From Bryoerythrophyllum caledonicum (Eukaryota > Streptophyta > Bryopsida > Pottiales > Pottiaceae), in assembly GCA_963971425.1 (NCBI GenBank), contig OZ020519.1, positions 8,076,028-8,140,027 on the forward strand: 64,000 nt of DNA, read 5' to 3'. Position numbers and translations under genes: made by a program. Shown here one piece after another: positions 11,430 to 24,037 of the stretch; positions within the stretch are counted from its first letter, which is position 1, and the number at the start of each line of letters is the position of its first letter. The notes beneath the pieces are model-generated. The model saw only the letters and a list, made by a program, of their open reading frames with translations. It ran no database searches and had not been told where the DNA came from.

Positions 11430-12566
11430 CCTCAAAAGGCCCAAGGCATTTTCACCAAAAGCACTTCAAAACTGCTCGTTCTAGTGCAATGAGTAAGGAG
11501 GCAATTAAGAACTTTCATTTCTACATCTAACCGGAGGATCTCAATGACTACTTGTTTAGTAATGTCCTCACAAAATTTCATAAACATTGACCGCACAGAT
11601 TGAAAGATTATAGTATTTGAAGTTGAGAAAACGGTTCATTTTCTTCCCTGTGTTGAGTGGATGAGCAGACTTTGACTTCACTTGGTGTCAAGTTTTTGCG
11701 CTACACAAGGTCTAAAAACATTACCATCATGGTAATCTCGATGTTATTACCTTGAACACCAATTTTTAGAAGTCGAGAAGGGGTGTAGCATGTTCAAAAC
11801 AATTGTACAAGGATTGAAGGTTCAAAAATTGCCTATATACGTTTTAATTTTTTGTGGGAAAAACATAATTGAGACTCAAAATCCAAATGGTCAATAAGAT
11901 TGTATACACCACATCATGTAGTAGAAAAAATAAAATTAAAAAAATATAAAGATCTCTAAGTTTTATGCAGAAAAGAAGAAGTTTTTTTGTCCCTTTCTCG
12001 ACAAACTGTCAAGAAATTGACTGTGTGAGCGGTCAGAGAGCAACCGGCGTGATCGGTGAGCGGTGAGCAGAGAAATATAAGCAGATTTTTAGTTTTGTTT
12101 TGGGAATTATAAACTACTAGGACCTAAAGCGGTGGAATTTTATCAAGTATGATAATTGATTTTTGTTTTGTAGTCCTAAAATTGGGGGATGATATTTACA
12201 TTTTTAACGAATTCTAAATAATATAGTGGAGTATAATATCCTATTGCTGTAGAATTAAGCATCACAAAAGATTGATAAGTGCAATAGAAATTCCTTACAA
12301 TGACAAGTATAATGATAGAGGATGATAAAGGATGCCTATTACCGTGGATAAATACGTATCGGTGAAGTAGAATAGGACATGGATTACTTACTTTGCCTTG
12401 ACAAATGATATGGGACAATGACATGTTTAGATATTTTGAAACTTGATTTCATAGTAGGGTCGCCGCTACCCGCACCCTTTAGGAGGTGATTTAGAAAAAC
12501 CACATACTAACTCATATTGTTTGGGCATTTCTCAATTATTCCATGCTCTTAATTTCATTCAATTGC
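11430..12566. other. Left subterminal region of the large element
   Basis: Noncoding. 11,440-11,960 is related to 16,180-16,690 and to 18,960-19,460, sharing phrases such as GACCGCACAGATTGAAAGATTATA and CAGACTTTGACTTCACTTGGTGTCA. 12,385-12,440 also shows weaker direct similarity to 24,918-24,975, outside the opposite end of the inner element. Confidence 0.6.
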
Positions 12567-12775
12567 CATATAACACGCAATTAAGCAATTATGCACTTGG
12601 CCATATAAAAGTGCACTTGGGTACAACGGCGGCCATTGCGAACAAAAGTGGCAAAATTGCAAAAAAAAAAAAAATCAATGAAAAAAAATGATTTCCAAAG
12701 AAAAAAAATTGAGCTTCTACAACAATATTACGTACAATCATGGTTGTTAATATTGGAAGCGATTTTTTGGCATTT

Positions 12776-15700
12776 TCAACTAATTTTTGGTGGCCCCTTG
12801 TTAATACTAGATAAATCTGTATTTAATATAGTTTCACAATATATCAAAGATAGATTTGAAGGATTGTATACATTGCGCTTTCTCCACCCGCTGGCCCCAG
12901 ACATGGTTCTTTCCGGTGTGTCTACCCATGAAAAAATGCATGCATCTTTCTCTACCCAACTATGGCTCTCCCCAGATGGCTCCCAGAATGAATCCATGCA
13001 ATTTGCATACCGTTGTGCAGAAGACCCATGTCCATCAGCAACCCCCCTTTGGATGATGGGCCAATACCAATAAACCTTAATCTTTAGTCTCCATCGATTT
13101 TGTCCTTCCTCAATCACTTTTCCCACATAGAATGGTACACCGCCTTCTATCTCTACTCGATCAATACTCAAGGCTACAAACTGTCCACAACGGATATCAG
13201 ATTGTGGATTAAATGGTGGAAATGGGTCGTGATTACCTTCATACATTGCTCCTTCTTCGGCGCGTTCCTCAACATAGTTCTGCTCTGTTTGTTGTGTCCT
13301 ACGCACTGCTTGATTAGAGGGTCTTCCTCTACGAAAACCAAAGTATCCTCGAGCCTCGGCATTTGGAAGCATGGCCACTACCTGCTCTACGATATCTATC
13401 TCGCGATTTTCTTCACTTGCACCATCCATTACATCCAAAGATGCGCCCCCTGTAGGTTTGGTGTTGGAGAACTCTGAAGGCCAAAACGGTGAGGAACGAT
13501 GCTCATTGCTACGGTCTTTGTGTGGAAATTCAGCTAAATAGAGTTTCAATCTTTCAGCCTCTACTTTTGCCTTACGATTCTTGTCCTCATGCTGCAACCT
13601 TTGGATGCACCTTTCTTTATATACAATGAATTCATCCAATGCCTTCAACTCCCGTTCGTCCGCTCCAAATACTTCCACAAACGCTGGTCGCTCATCCCTA
13701 CTTGGCAACGACCTCAAAGATTTCGTCCCTGCCTCCGGTCCCCATGGATCCTTGCAATAATGTTTGTGTTGTACTCGAACCTCACGAGTCCCTTCTCGAT
13801 TGTCCAAATAGAATGGCATGTAGTGCGGAAATGTTATGCCCACCAATGAATCCTCACCTGTCAGTAAATGAGGAGTTATGAACAATTTTCAATCCCATAC
13901 ATTCTCTAGCAGTCGGGCGCTAACAAATGCCTTCGTAGGAGATGTTCCTCATTCTATAAGACTCATCATTTCCTTCTACGAATCCACGTCCGACCTCTTC
14001 AACGTATTTGATATACAATTGAAGCGTTGATCAATATCTTCGTATGTATGGCCCACTATAAGAAAAGATAGTTCCACCTCCTGAAAAAATCCCAATCCCA
14101 CCAATGTAGCACATAGAGCAAACATATAAATGTTTTTGTTCTCACGCGTGCAGTTGTCGGCCTGAATCCGCAATATTGGTGGGAAAAAGCCCCTCCTTTG
14201 CAATACATCTCCTATCACGTACAACAATGTACTTACGACTTGGTTGCTATCGTGTTTGTGGTGAGCCCCAAACCACACGATGCAATATAAATCAATCCCA
14301 TGTATAAGAACACCACACAGATGGGTCTTCACAAACCGGTGTTCAATGTTCTTCACAGTCTGACCATCCTCGGTACCATGGTCGTGTTTTGGTCCATGCC
14401 ATCCACGATGATGCACATGTACAACTCAAGGCTAATATAACACGACCTCTTGAATATCCAATAATGCCTATGTTCTTCCATCTGGTTGCGTAGATGCAAC
14501 ATAAACAACTCCTTTATCTTTATCCTTGCATCTGCATTGGTGGTTCCCTCCATGGCACATTTATACTCCCAACAATGATAACACTTTGAGAATCTCGAGA
14601 ATGGAGGTACCTGAACGTGGGGATACTTGATGCGCCACAACCTCCGGAACGAACTCATAGAAATTGATTCTCCATTACAAATTCTCTTGATCTCCTCGTT
14701 CACGTAATTGAATACATCAAATTTGGCTGTACTCATAAGAAGGAGAATGAGACGCACCACTTCGTTGTCATTCTTACGGCGAATACAACGATGAGGTTAA
14801 GGACAACCAACTTCATCGACAAACGATTTAAAACAAGCCTCTGCTGCAGACATTCTAGTACTCTCTCTTATCGGATCTGAAAGGGTATTGCCGTAAATCG
14901 ATGTCACTCTTCCATATATTAGACAGTCCTTCTTCAATTGCTTCAAGCGCCTCTGTGAATATCCAACCCCAAGAGCGTAGCAAGCATTGCAAACTTCTTT
15001 CCCATCTAACTTTGTTACAAACTTGTCTCGACGAGTTCCTTCCGTCCTAATGTAAAAAGAAACCAACATGTGTCTCATCCACGTACTTCGTACTGAAAAC
15101 TCATTGGCCCATGCATTATATCGCATGTCCAATAGATACCTTGCTGGAACGTCCCTCAAACAATTCCGTTTGCATCCTCCTTGTGCCATTGCAATTTGCA
15201 CGCTTCTAAGCAATACCTTAGATGGTGCAGCTTCTGTCAATGATGGCTCCATTGAATCTCTCCTTCTCCTATTTTGTATAGAATATGGACGACGTGTTGG
15301 TCTAACATAAGCAAATCCATCTACATGGGGCAAATCTTGGATATTTGAGGGAGTAGATTGGGAAAATGGCGAATTTTCATCTATGGCGTTTGAAGCATGA
15401 CTACTGCGTCGAGACCTCTGGGTGGATCCTGGTGTGTTGATGAACTCAGGAAAATCAAATTCTGGGGCCATCACTTGTGTAGGCGCTATCTGTGATCCAA
15501 TGTCACCATGGACACTTGTAATATCAGGTTCTACAGCCACTACACGTAGCAAAGATCGATGCCAACGAATGATCAAGCCCACACACATGCCAAGGCGTTC
15601 TCCTACAATCTCTCCGGTCCAATGCAATGCATCATCTACCCTAGTGATACGCACTGCCACCTCGAATGGGAACAACTTTGACCCATTCAATTCCATGCCA

Positions 15701-15927
15701 CTTTTGAATGCATGCTCCCTCGTTGCTAAGCCCACCACATCTCCTCTTTCTGAAAGCAATTCTACTGCCCTTTCCAATTCAGATGTTGTGATCCCAACAG
15801 ATCTCTGTTGAATTTGCCTTGCACGTGTTGCTCGTACTAATCGGGCCCCCACAGAGTTATTAGAAGGCATATTGTCCCTTTCGATGTGTGGCCGTATCAA
15901 AGGAGTCTGAATCGTGCGGCTCTCCAT
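12776..15927 (-). pseudogene. DUF7869-like transposase pseudogene
   Basis: Starts at ATG 15,927 (MESRTIQTPLIRPH follows) and reads about 1,050 codons with breaks. The N-terminal part (to 14,797) is polar and ends in a Cys/Trp-containing segment (VCNACYALGVGYSQRRLKQL). After one TAA comes a block with FSRFSKCYHCWEYKCAM and DGMDQNTTMVPR. A frameshift near 14,360-14,410 then leads to WFGAHHKHDSNQVVSTLLY, LRIQADNCTRENKN and GHTYEDIDQRF. Those three blocks match what I remember of DUF7869, a family regarded as an RNase H-fold transposase; Asp of DGMDQ, Asp of QADN and the acidic HTYEDID cluster would be the catalytic set (inference). Three more stops (TAG, TGA, TGA at 13,977 to 13,888) precede a last 369-codon block. 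The final TGA replaces the Trp or aromatic residue expected in VWDxK. No intron is required. Confidence 0.6.
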
Positions 15928-16146
15928 TATCACTATTCAAAAAATAGGAACATTATGGCTACACATTAGTCAAAATACATGTACTAATTGTTAACCTTTA
16001 AAGCACCATTCATCTGATAAAAGATATGTTTCTAAACACATATTTACAGTTCAAAAATATGATGATGATATTGGACCTTTTGATAAAAAAACTTTGAAAT
16101 AAAAAAATTAAGAATTTGTAGAGCATGAACTCCTTGCACGGAGTCT

Positions 16147-17095
16147 TTAACCCTGAAGATACAATGACAGTTTTACACCAAAAACACTTCAAAATTGTTG
16201 GATTCCATCGCAATGAACAAAAAAGGAAACAAAAACTTTTATCTCTACTTTTGACCGTAGGATCTCAATTAAAACTTATTCAGTAACATACTCAAAAAGT
16301 TTCATAAACTTTGACCACACGGATTGAAAAATTATAGTGTTTGAAGTCAAGCAAATGGTTCATTTTGTTCCCTGCATGCAGTGGATCAACAGACTTTGAC
16401 TTCACTTGGTGTCAATATTTTGCACTATACAAGGTCTAAATCCATAACCATCTTGTTAAGCATGATGTTAGTTCCTTGTACACCAATTTTCATAGGTAGA
16501 GAATGGGTGTAGCATATTCAAAACAACTATGTAAGGAGTGGAAGTTTGGAAGTTGTTAATTCACAGTGTAATTTTTTGTGAACTTAATATGTTTTAGATT
16601 GATAATCAAAATCGTCAATAAGAAGGTTTACACCACATAATGTTGTGGAAAAATAAAAAGTGAAATATAAAAAGATATCACAGTTCTAATTGGAAAACAA
16701 TAAGTTTTTTTGGTACCTTGCCCAACACCGAGTGAGAATGTGTGAAATGTTTGACTTGGGTTGGTATGCTATTTTTCGCTAAAAACAAGAACTTATTTTG
16801 ACAACATGAAGGGAAATTATATTACTTGCAAGTACTGAAAATCTCACATTCAACAGAGTGTCCTAGCAAAAGTTTTTGGACGTGCTTGACTTGCCTGTTC
16901 TCCCCATTTGAAATTCAAAACCCTAAATTGTTTTGATCAAATGTCCAATTTAGGTAAAAATTGTTTTCCCACTAAAGTCTTTGTAATGCCTTTCTATAGA
17001 AAAAATTTCAAAGAGAAATGGTGGAAATTGACACCATAGGAACTTGACCGAACTTTCAAAAAGCCATTTTGGACACTTGATCCTTTAGGGGTTAA
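16147..17095. mobile_element. Nested 949-bp TTAACCC element
   Basis: The left end TTAACCCTGAAGATACAATG (16,147) pairs imperfectly with the right end (reverse complement TTAACCCCTAAAGGATCAAG from 17,095). Its left half matches 11,440-11,960 and its right half matches 28,900-29,305, so it is a short relative of the 17.9-kb element, inserted within the inner transposon. It is noncoding. Confidence 0.75.
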
Positions 17096-17290
17096 ATATG
17101 CTACACCTCTTCTGCATCCCTAAACATTGGTGTAAATGGAACTTACATCATTTCTGACATGATGATAACGAATCTAGATCATGTGTGATGCGATTTTTTG
17201 AATCCAAGTGAATTGAAACGAAGGGAATCCACTGAACTTAGGGAAGAAAATGAACCATGTTGTCTACTTGCTATTACCGATACCATTGGA
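17096..17290. repeat. Inverted fragment of the same subterminal repeat
   Basis: The reverse complement of 17,100-17,270 contains CATGGTTCATTTTCTTCCCT, ...TCACTTGGATTC... and AGAGGTGTAGCAT, the order seen in plus orientation at 16,350-16,520. It is a broken copy lying head-on against the 949-bp element. The following 17,290-18,180 is A/T-rich and I see no gene in it. Confidence 0.55.
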
Positions 17291-18201
17291 ACTTATTACA
17301 ATCGCTAATAAAAAAAGGTTCGTACATCCACATAAAGGATATTCTACAAACAATGTAGTATAAAAGATCAATCAACATTCAATCTTAAACTTGTATAAAA
17401 ATAAATGTTTACCTCAAGATTCGTTGCAGGTGTTAGCGGTATACGCACTGATGCTTGATGGCGTTCAACATTTAATCACCATTCCGTTGTTGTTGAATAT
17501 GTTTTTTAACCCTTCCCACTTTACCTGCACCACATGCATAAAATTTATACGGTAAACTATGCGATAAAACCTCCTAAGTATCATCGTATTACATATATCC
17601 CAAAATTTTAATATAATATGTAAAAAGTTTAAACATAAGGAGGAACAAAGCAAAAGGACCAAAGTTCAAAAGTCAAACTTTGACTCGTAAACTTGAGGCA
17701 CAAGGTTCCAACATGGATATAAGGTTTCCATGCAAATCTGGAGGTCATTTCTCTTCCCAGTTTCTAATGTGAGCTCTCTTGCATTCGAAACCTTAAGGCC
17801 ATGTGCATTTTTACTCCATTCACTAATTTTTGTCAACTTTGTGTATTGTGTAGATTGAAGGAAATTTGCACATCGAGGAGATTTTAGCGAATTTGGTAAG
17901 CTTCTAACTTTGTTTCAATTCTGCATAGAGGGAACTCAGGGACAGGTACATGATGATTGAAGTTTAGTCAGAGTTACGATAGAGTTAGGTGAATACCAAT
18001 ATCTGAATACACAAATGAGGACACCAACTTCAGTATGTACAAAATTGCAAAGTTGAATGAATACACATATAGCAATCAACAACTAGTAAGTTCAACCTTC
18101 GTTCAACTGAAATAATTACACCAACACCACACAAATTGAAGTCAATGTGAAGTTAAGAATATGGCACTAAATCCTCAGTACGGCACATCACCGCACAACC
18201 T

Positions 18202-18326
18202 GAAACCCTAGCCGCCTCACCGAGGCACCCAAACCCTAGCCGCCGCACCCAAAACCTAGCTGCCACAACTAAACCCTAGTCGCCGCACCCAAACCTAGCC
18301 GCCGCAGCCAAACCATAGCCGCCGGT
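18202..18326. repeat. About 20-bp GC-rich tandem repeat with telobox core
   Basis: Five to six imperfect units of AACCCTAGCCGCCGCACCCA. The unit carries an AAACCCTA telobox. It lies midway between the two outward-pointing transposon genes, so a shared promoter role is possible but not shown. Confidence 0.75.
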
Positions 18327-18368
18327 CCCATGTTCGCGCGACACCTCATGGAGTAACCGTGGACTGGA

Positions 18369-18741
18369 GGTGTGCGCGCGCGCACCCCCAACTGTTGTTG
18401 CTCCTACATCCATCCAAAAACGCCCCGCCGCAGCGAGAGCTGCGATTCAAATCCATCCTCGCGGCGCGGCGCAAGCGTTCGCTGGCCAGGTGCAACGTCA
18501 TCTCTCTCACCTCTCAATCACTCACATGTTCATCTCTCACACCTCCCAAACTTCTCTCCTTCTCTCTCCCAAACCCTAGTCGCCCACTACTTCTCTCCCT
18601 CACAACTCCCATCCATTCCTCTCCCTCACAACTCAACTCTCCTCACCCTCACAAACCCTTCTCTCAACCCTCCTCCAAACCCTTCTCTAACACTCACAGC
18701 CTCCCTCAAACTACTGCCAGGGGTGTGCGCGCGCACACCCC
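18369..18741. other. Pyrimidine-rich segment bounded by GTGTGCGCGCGCAC palindromes
   Basis: GGTGTGCGCGCGCGCACC at 18,369 and GGGTGTGCGCGCGCACACCC at 18,721 are each self-complementary alternating purine-pyrimidine tracts (Z-DNA-prone). Between them is a CpG-rich 100 bp and then a long C/T-rich run of CTCTCTCAC-type sequence. The open frames here are low complexity and I do not call them genes. This may be a small inverted-repeat insertion or a core promoter of the transposon. Confidence 0.45.
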
Positions 18742-18949
18742 CTCGTAGGACAATCCAACCTTGCAAAGGATTGATATCCTCCATTGCAAAGGATTGATAC
18801 CCACATTTCCAAAACCCTAATATCAAACCCTAATTGATACCCGAATTAGATACCTCGGTTGATAACTTGGAAGTGGTACCTATGAACTCATACCCTGGTG
18901 GTGATACCCAATGTACCTTGGTCCATAAATGATGTTGAGAACATCTCAA

Positions 18950-20040
18950 CCAAAAATCGTTAAAAATGCTTGTTTTAGTGCATTTAGCAAGGAAGACAAA
19001 ATATAGTTTTTTTGGTAGTTTTAACCGTGGGATCATAATCCTTACCTATTAAATAATATGCTCGAAAAATTTCATAAATTTTCACCGCACGGATTGAAAG
19101 ATTATAATGTTTGAAGTAGTGAAAAGGCTCATTTTCTTCACTGCGTTTTCTGGATCAGCAGACTTTGACTTCAATTGGTGTCACATTTTTGCACTATAAA
19201 TGGTCTCAAATTAATTACCATAATGTTAAGCATGATGTTACTTTGCTGTATACCAATTTTTAGAGTTAGAAAAGGGGTGTAGCATATTCAAAAAAATTGT
19301 GCAATGAGTGGGGGTTCAAAAATTCTCAATTCACGTTATGTTTTTTTGTGAACTTGATATCGTTTGAAATGAGAATCCAAATGGTCAATACGAAGGTTTA
19401 CATCACATAATGCGGTACTTAAAATCAAAAGTGAATCATACAAAGATCTCAAAGTTTTATGTGGAAAGGTAGAAGTTTTTTGGTACTCTCCTCGAGTATG
19501 TGTGACAATGATTGAAAATAATTGACTTGGATTAATATGCTATTTCACCAAAGAACTAACAACATGCTTAACACAATGGTATTGGATTTAGATCTTGTGT
19601 AGTGCAAAAGTTTTTAGAGGTACACAAGGGGTGTATCATATTCAAAAAAAATGTGCAATGAGTGGAGGTTCCAAAATTCTCAATTCATGTTGTATTTTTT
19701 TGTGAAATTGATATTGTTTTAAATGAGAATCCAAATGGTCAATAAGAAGTTTTACATCGCATAATGCTGTAGGCAAAATCAAAAGTGAATCGTACGAAGT
19801 TCTCAAAGTTTTATGTGGAAAGGTAGAAGTTTTCTGGTACTCTCCTCGAAAATGTGTGACAATGTGTGAAAATAATTGGCTTGGATTAATATGCTATTTC
19901 ACCAAAGAACTAACAACATGCTTAACACGATGGTATTGGATTTAGATTTTGTGTAGTGCAAAAGTTTTTAGAGGTAGACAAGGGGTGTTGCATGTTCAAA
20001 ATATTGTGTAATGAGTGGTGGTTCAAAAATTCTTATTCCA
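18950..20040. repeat. Subterminal-type repeat with a 354-bp tandem duplication
   Basis: 18,960-19,460 is a third relative of the 11,440-11,960 region. From 19,263 the sequence is tandemly repeated at a period of about 354 bp (anchors GAGTTAGAAAAGGGGTGT at 19,263, AGGTACACAAGGGGTGT at 19,617 and AGGTAGACAAGGGGTGT at 19,972), giving about 2.2 copies. No gene. Confidence 0.75.
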
Positions 20041-20095
20041 TACTAATAGTGACTATGGTTTTGTAATGATATACAGGTTTTTTGAGTGTTGCGTT

Positions 20096-23000
20096 ATGGC
20101 ACCACCAAATATTGATAGAATCTGGGAGAGCCACGGCTGGTGAATCGCAGAAGTGGATGAGTCAAGCGCCTTCTTATGGGTGACGGATTATCCCTTTGAG
20201 CTGGGAAAGCGTACATCGGCGTTGGGAAATAGTTTTGGCAAAATCCAAGCAATCACTTTTCGACGTGATGATATGGTATACGTTACATGCGCAGTGGGTC
20301 CAGGTCAATCGGAGGTGAAGACTTCTCTTTTGAAGAAGTTGCTTTTGGCACCTGTCCCTTTGAATCTTCTTCAAAATCTAGGTCAGGTGAAATTCCTCAA
20401 ATCATTGCAGACGTTTTGGTTGAACATCTCTCTTGCGGTACGTACTGCTAGACACAACAACGTCTTAGCCTATTTAGCATTATCACCGGAGATGGTGCTG
20501 AAGGCTAAGAAAATTATGGAGGAACATATTAGATATGAAGCATTTCGGGAGAGGGACTCATCACGTGCGACAACTCAAGCCCCACCAGCGGAACCAGAAG
20601 AAACAGAAGTTTATCGAATTCTTGCTGAGCCGTTGCAACTGGATTGGCGACCACTGGAGGGGGGGGGAGGAAGTGGAGGCCAACATCCTACCACAACTTC
20701 TGAGGTACAGACATTATCGAATCATCCATTAACGAGTAGACGTCCTACGAAGAGGCCACGGCGTGTTGACAGTGATGTAGCTTCTGCTTCAAGAGAAGGC
20801 CCATCAAGTTTGGATCGAAGTGGGAGGAGGTTGATTAGGAGAAGTGCAAGATCGGGTGGCAGGATTCCTAGGACGGGGCTCAGGACGTCTGATGGTCATC
20901 GTAGGGCCCCTACATCTACACCAGGAGATTTAGCTGATTTGTCAGCCATGGCGCCGGAGGAAGAAGATTTTCACAACCTTCCAGATAGTATACCAGAGGA
21001 TTTTGAAGACAATGCCGAGATACCTCAAGATCTTCCAACTTCAATGAATTTAAAAGCACCAGTGCCTACAACAGTGGAGATTACGAAAGGATTTGTGTGG
21101 GGGAATTTTGTGTTTAAAGCACACATAGACCGCATTGTCTCTATGGAGAATCCAGAAACCAACCACCGGGTTTTATCACAGAAGAGGGTCATAGAAGTAT
21201 TCAACCGCTTACGAGACCCAGAATCCCCGACTCGGGTGAGTAGATTGGTACTTCGACCAATCAGATACATCGTGCATACTACTACCGATGATGGTGTCGT
21301 TGAGAGGGAAGAGCTGCCATTTCCGTTGGTAGGTACGGCACGAGAGTTTGAGCGCATGTTCATTGCACACGGGAGTGCTTCTGCACAGGGTGCTATGGGA
21401 TCTCAGTATTCTTGGCTTCAAGATCATATCATTTGGGAACCGGTGGATGGGCAACACATAGTAGCAGCTTGTAAGTTTGCACAGCAGCAGTGGAGAGATA
21501 GTTTTATGCCTTTAAACAAGTATCTGGACACGTTTGAGCGGCGGGAGGCCTCTTTTGTGGTGTATGATGATCGTCGCTTTTACATTGAGAAGTCTGCGTG
21601 GATCAACGTCGCGGAGTTTCAGAGACATTCATATTCTACCACAGAGGAAGATTTAAGGAAGCTCCGTCAGATTTGGGATCTATAGAGGAGGCCTGATAGC
21701 ACACTACGTGCAGACGATGCACGCAGGGCTGTTGCTTTGGTGAGTTGCCCAAGGGGGTGGAGTTGTCACGGTGAAGAGGTTGGCCAAAAACATGGAGGAT
21801 CTGACCAATCATGCATGGAATCCGAGCAATGACTGCTTCGAAGGTATCATTCAAGTATGCAAGGACTACGAAGACGGCATTCTCTTTTACAGCTAGGAGG
21901 AAGAGGACAAGTGGAAGGACATGGCGAGGAAGAAAGAGCTGGATCCAAATGTGGACATACGACCAACAGGAAAGGAGATGACCCAGAATTAGTTGAGGCC
22001 GTTAGGTAGAGTTTCGAATCCATATTATCTTCGGTTGGCAAAGTCTGCTGCAGCGAAGCCATTGACGGAGGATGGAGTAAGACCTCGTCAAGCATACTAC
22101 TTCGACAGTGTAAAAGACAAGAATCCACATCCTCGTACGATTGCCGGTGTGGTTGACCGATATCAAAGACGAGAAGCTGTGATGAATTCCATCCGTTGGT
22201 TGATGGTGGTAAACAAGGAAAGTACACCTGATTCCATGGAGGAGTTCTTCCGTATCCGTGTAGGTAAGTATTTTTCGAGGAGTAACGCACAACTTAATAC
22301 CTTTGGGAAGCTTTTGAATGCTACCACGAAAAAAGCTTGGACTGCTCCTGTGCGGGGGAAGGTGTCTAAGTTCGAAGACATAGTCTACCTCATCCCTCCT
22401 TCCATCAGGTTTCATTATGGTGACATTGCAACAGGGGGCGTGGATACATTGGATTGTCTGTGGATGTGGGAGGACAAGCTACTGCTAATTGGGAATGGCA
22501 GATGGAGGTCAAGAGGCCAGGCCAGAGCGACACAGAGAATCTTCTTCCGAGTCGGTGTAGAAGAGGGTTATTCCGCACCGATTACATAGAGTTGGGGAAA
22601 CCATGTGAATGGGTGATTGATTGTCGACGTGGCGGTGGCAGGCATGGAGATGGTCATTGGGGAGACGCCCAATTATCCGCAGCTTTTGCACAACTGTCAT
22701 TATGGATGGCAAATATTGAACGATGGAACGTCATCTTCTTATTACCAGCGGCCGTACATGCCAACGAAGAGTTTTTCACGAAGGTGAAGCTTCCAGAGGG
22801 ATGTACTATGCGACGTGGATGTTGGGCATTTGATCCGAACTCGGTTAATCCCTATGCTCTCGATTTTATAGAGAATGGGCGTCTGGAGCAAGTAGTACAA
22901 CCGATTGGCGATGTTGTGATTTGTATACAGCACCCTGTGGGTACATCTCCTGGCCCGAACTATGTTTCTGGAGACGTTCCACTTCCTCTTGTTTTCTTGG

Positions 23001-24037
23001 ATCACAGGAGTGAGGCACGCCAACCCTCTGAAGTTGATTCACTTGAGAGATCTCTATCAGAGCTGGCAAGATTAGTGGGCTCATACTTGCCCCGTCGTTG
23101 GGGTTTAGTGGCATGTAACATATCTACGGCCATTCCCACGATCCTTGAAGGAGATTTCCAGGGATCTGAGGTTTTCGTCATTGACGATTGTATAGACAGA
23201 GTTTCATTTCTGTACAATGAGTTGTCCGACAATTTCCAAGGACAACTGTTGGTTAGGATCGGAGGAACAAGTACTGGTTGCAACATCGTACCTGAGTTCG
23301 AAGAGGCGGTTGGTGGAGTGAGGAATGAAGATGACAATGAGGATGGAAGTGGTTTACATGACAGATTGCCACGTTCAGGTACCACTGAAGATTTCTCAAC
23401 TCGCAGTAGTTCAGACGCCGATGAAGACGGAGTGAACCAATCTCCTCCAAGAGAGAGGATTCCATCAATGCAGCGGGCGGTGGGAGATACTTCAGGGAAG
23501 ACGTCTGCAACACCTACAGAGAAGATGCAAGATATCGGTGTAGTGGATGTTGGTTTGGCAGCAGGGGCAGGAGGGGGGCGTACATTTGATGGTCCTAGGC
23601 TGGAGATGAAGGAAGAAGAATTGGATTCATTGGAATTTTTTTCGGTGTAGAGGAGGATTCCACAACCTTCGATGTCTTCTCAATCAGAGCCTGTATCGGA
23701 GACACAAGAGACGTTCGGAGGTACTCAGAGTGATACCGGACTAGGTTTGCCTTCCGTTCCAAGATCTAGCGTATCCGAGGACATCATTGCATTTCAGGGG
23801 GCCTTCTCGTTAGAGCGAGAGATGTCTTTCAATCCAGAGGATGGCTTTTTTTACAATGATGATAGGGTAAGGCATACGCGGGAGGGTGTTCCTGGCAATT
23901 ACCGATATATTGAGTGTGCGTCCATTGGCATCGAAGGTGTGGGAGATTGTCCAGTGCAGGATCATGAACTGTCCGCTATGGTAGGTAGCGCCATTGGACA
24001 CGTGGAGGGAGTCATTCCGCCAGAAGATGAGCTCTGA
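20096..24037 (+). pseudogene. Companion gene of the 12-kb transposon, decayed
   Basis: Reads from ATG 20,096 (MAPPNIDRIWESHGW), then TGA at 20,141 where Trp is likely, then a 510-codon frame ending at TAG 21,683. The frame changes once near 21,780 and continues with in-frame TAG at 21,894 and 21,990, changes again in the 22,454-22,589 overlap, runs to TAG 23,648 and continues to 24,037. The 510-codon part has a polar Arg/Ser-rich middle (about residues 150-270) and a C-terminal domain with VDGQHIVAACKFA, which resembles the DGQH/DGHHR loop of ParB/DGQHR nucleotide-binding proteins. That similarity is one short motif only. A downstream block has CEWVIDCRRGGGRHGDGHWG and DVVICIQHPVGTS, and the tail is acidic. 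I do not recognise the family. Its outward partner is the transposase-like gene. Confidence 0.5.

Noticed and set aside
20096..24037. Alternative genetic code (TAG as Gln) to explain in-frame TAG codons
   Set aside because: The intact genes here end in TAG (secreted protein, 120-aa gene) and the same genes also contain TGA, TAA and frameshifts. Decay is simpler.
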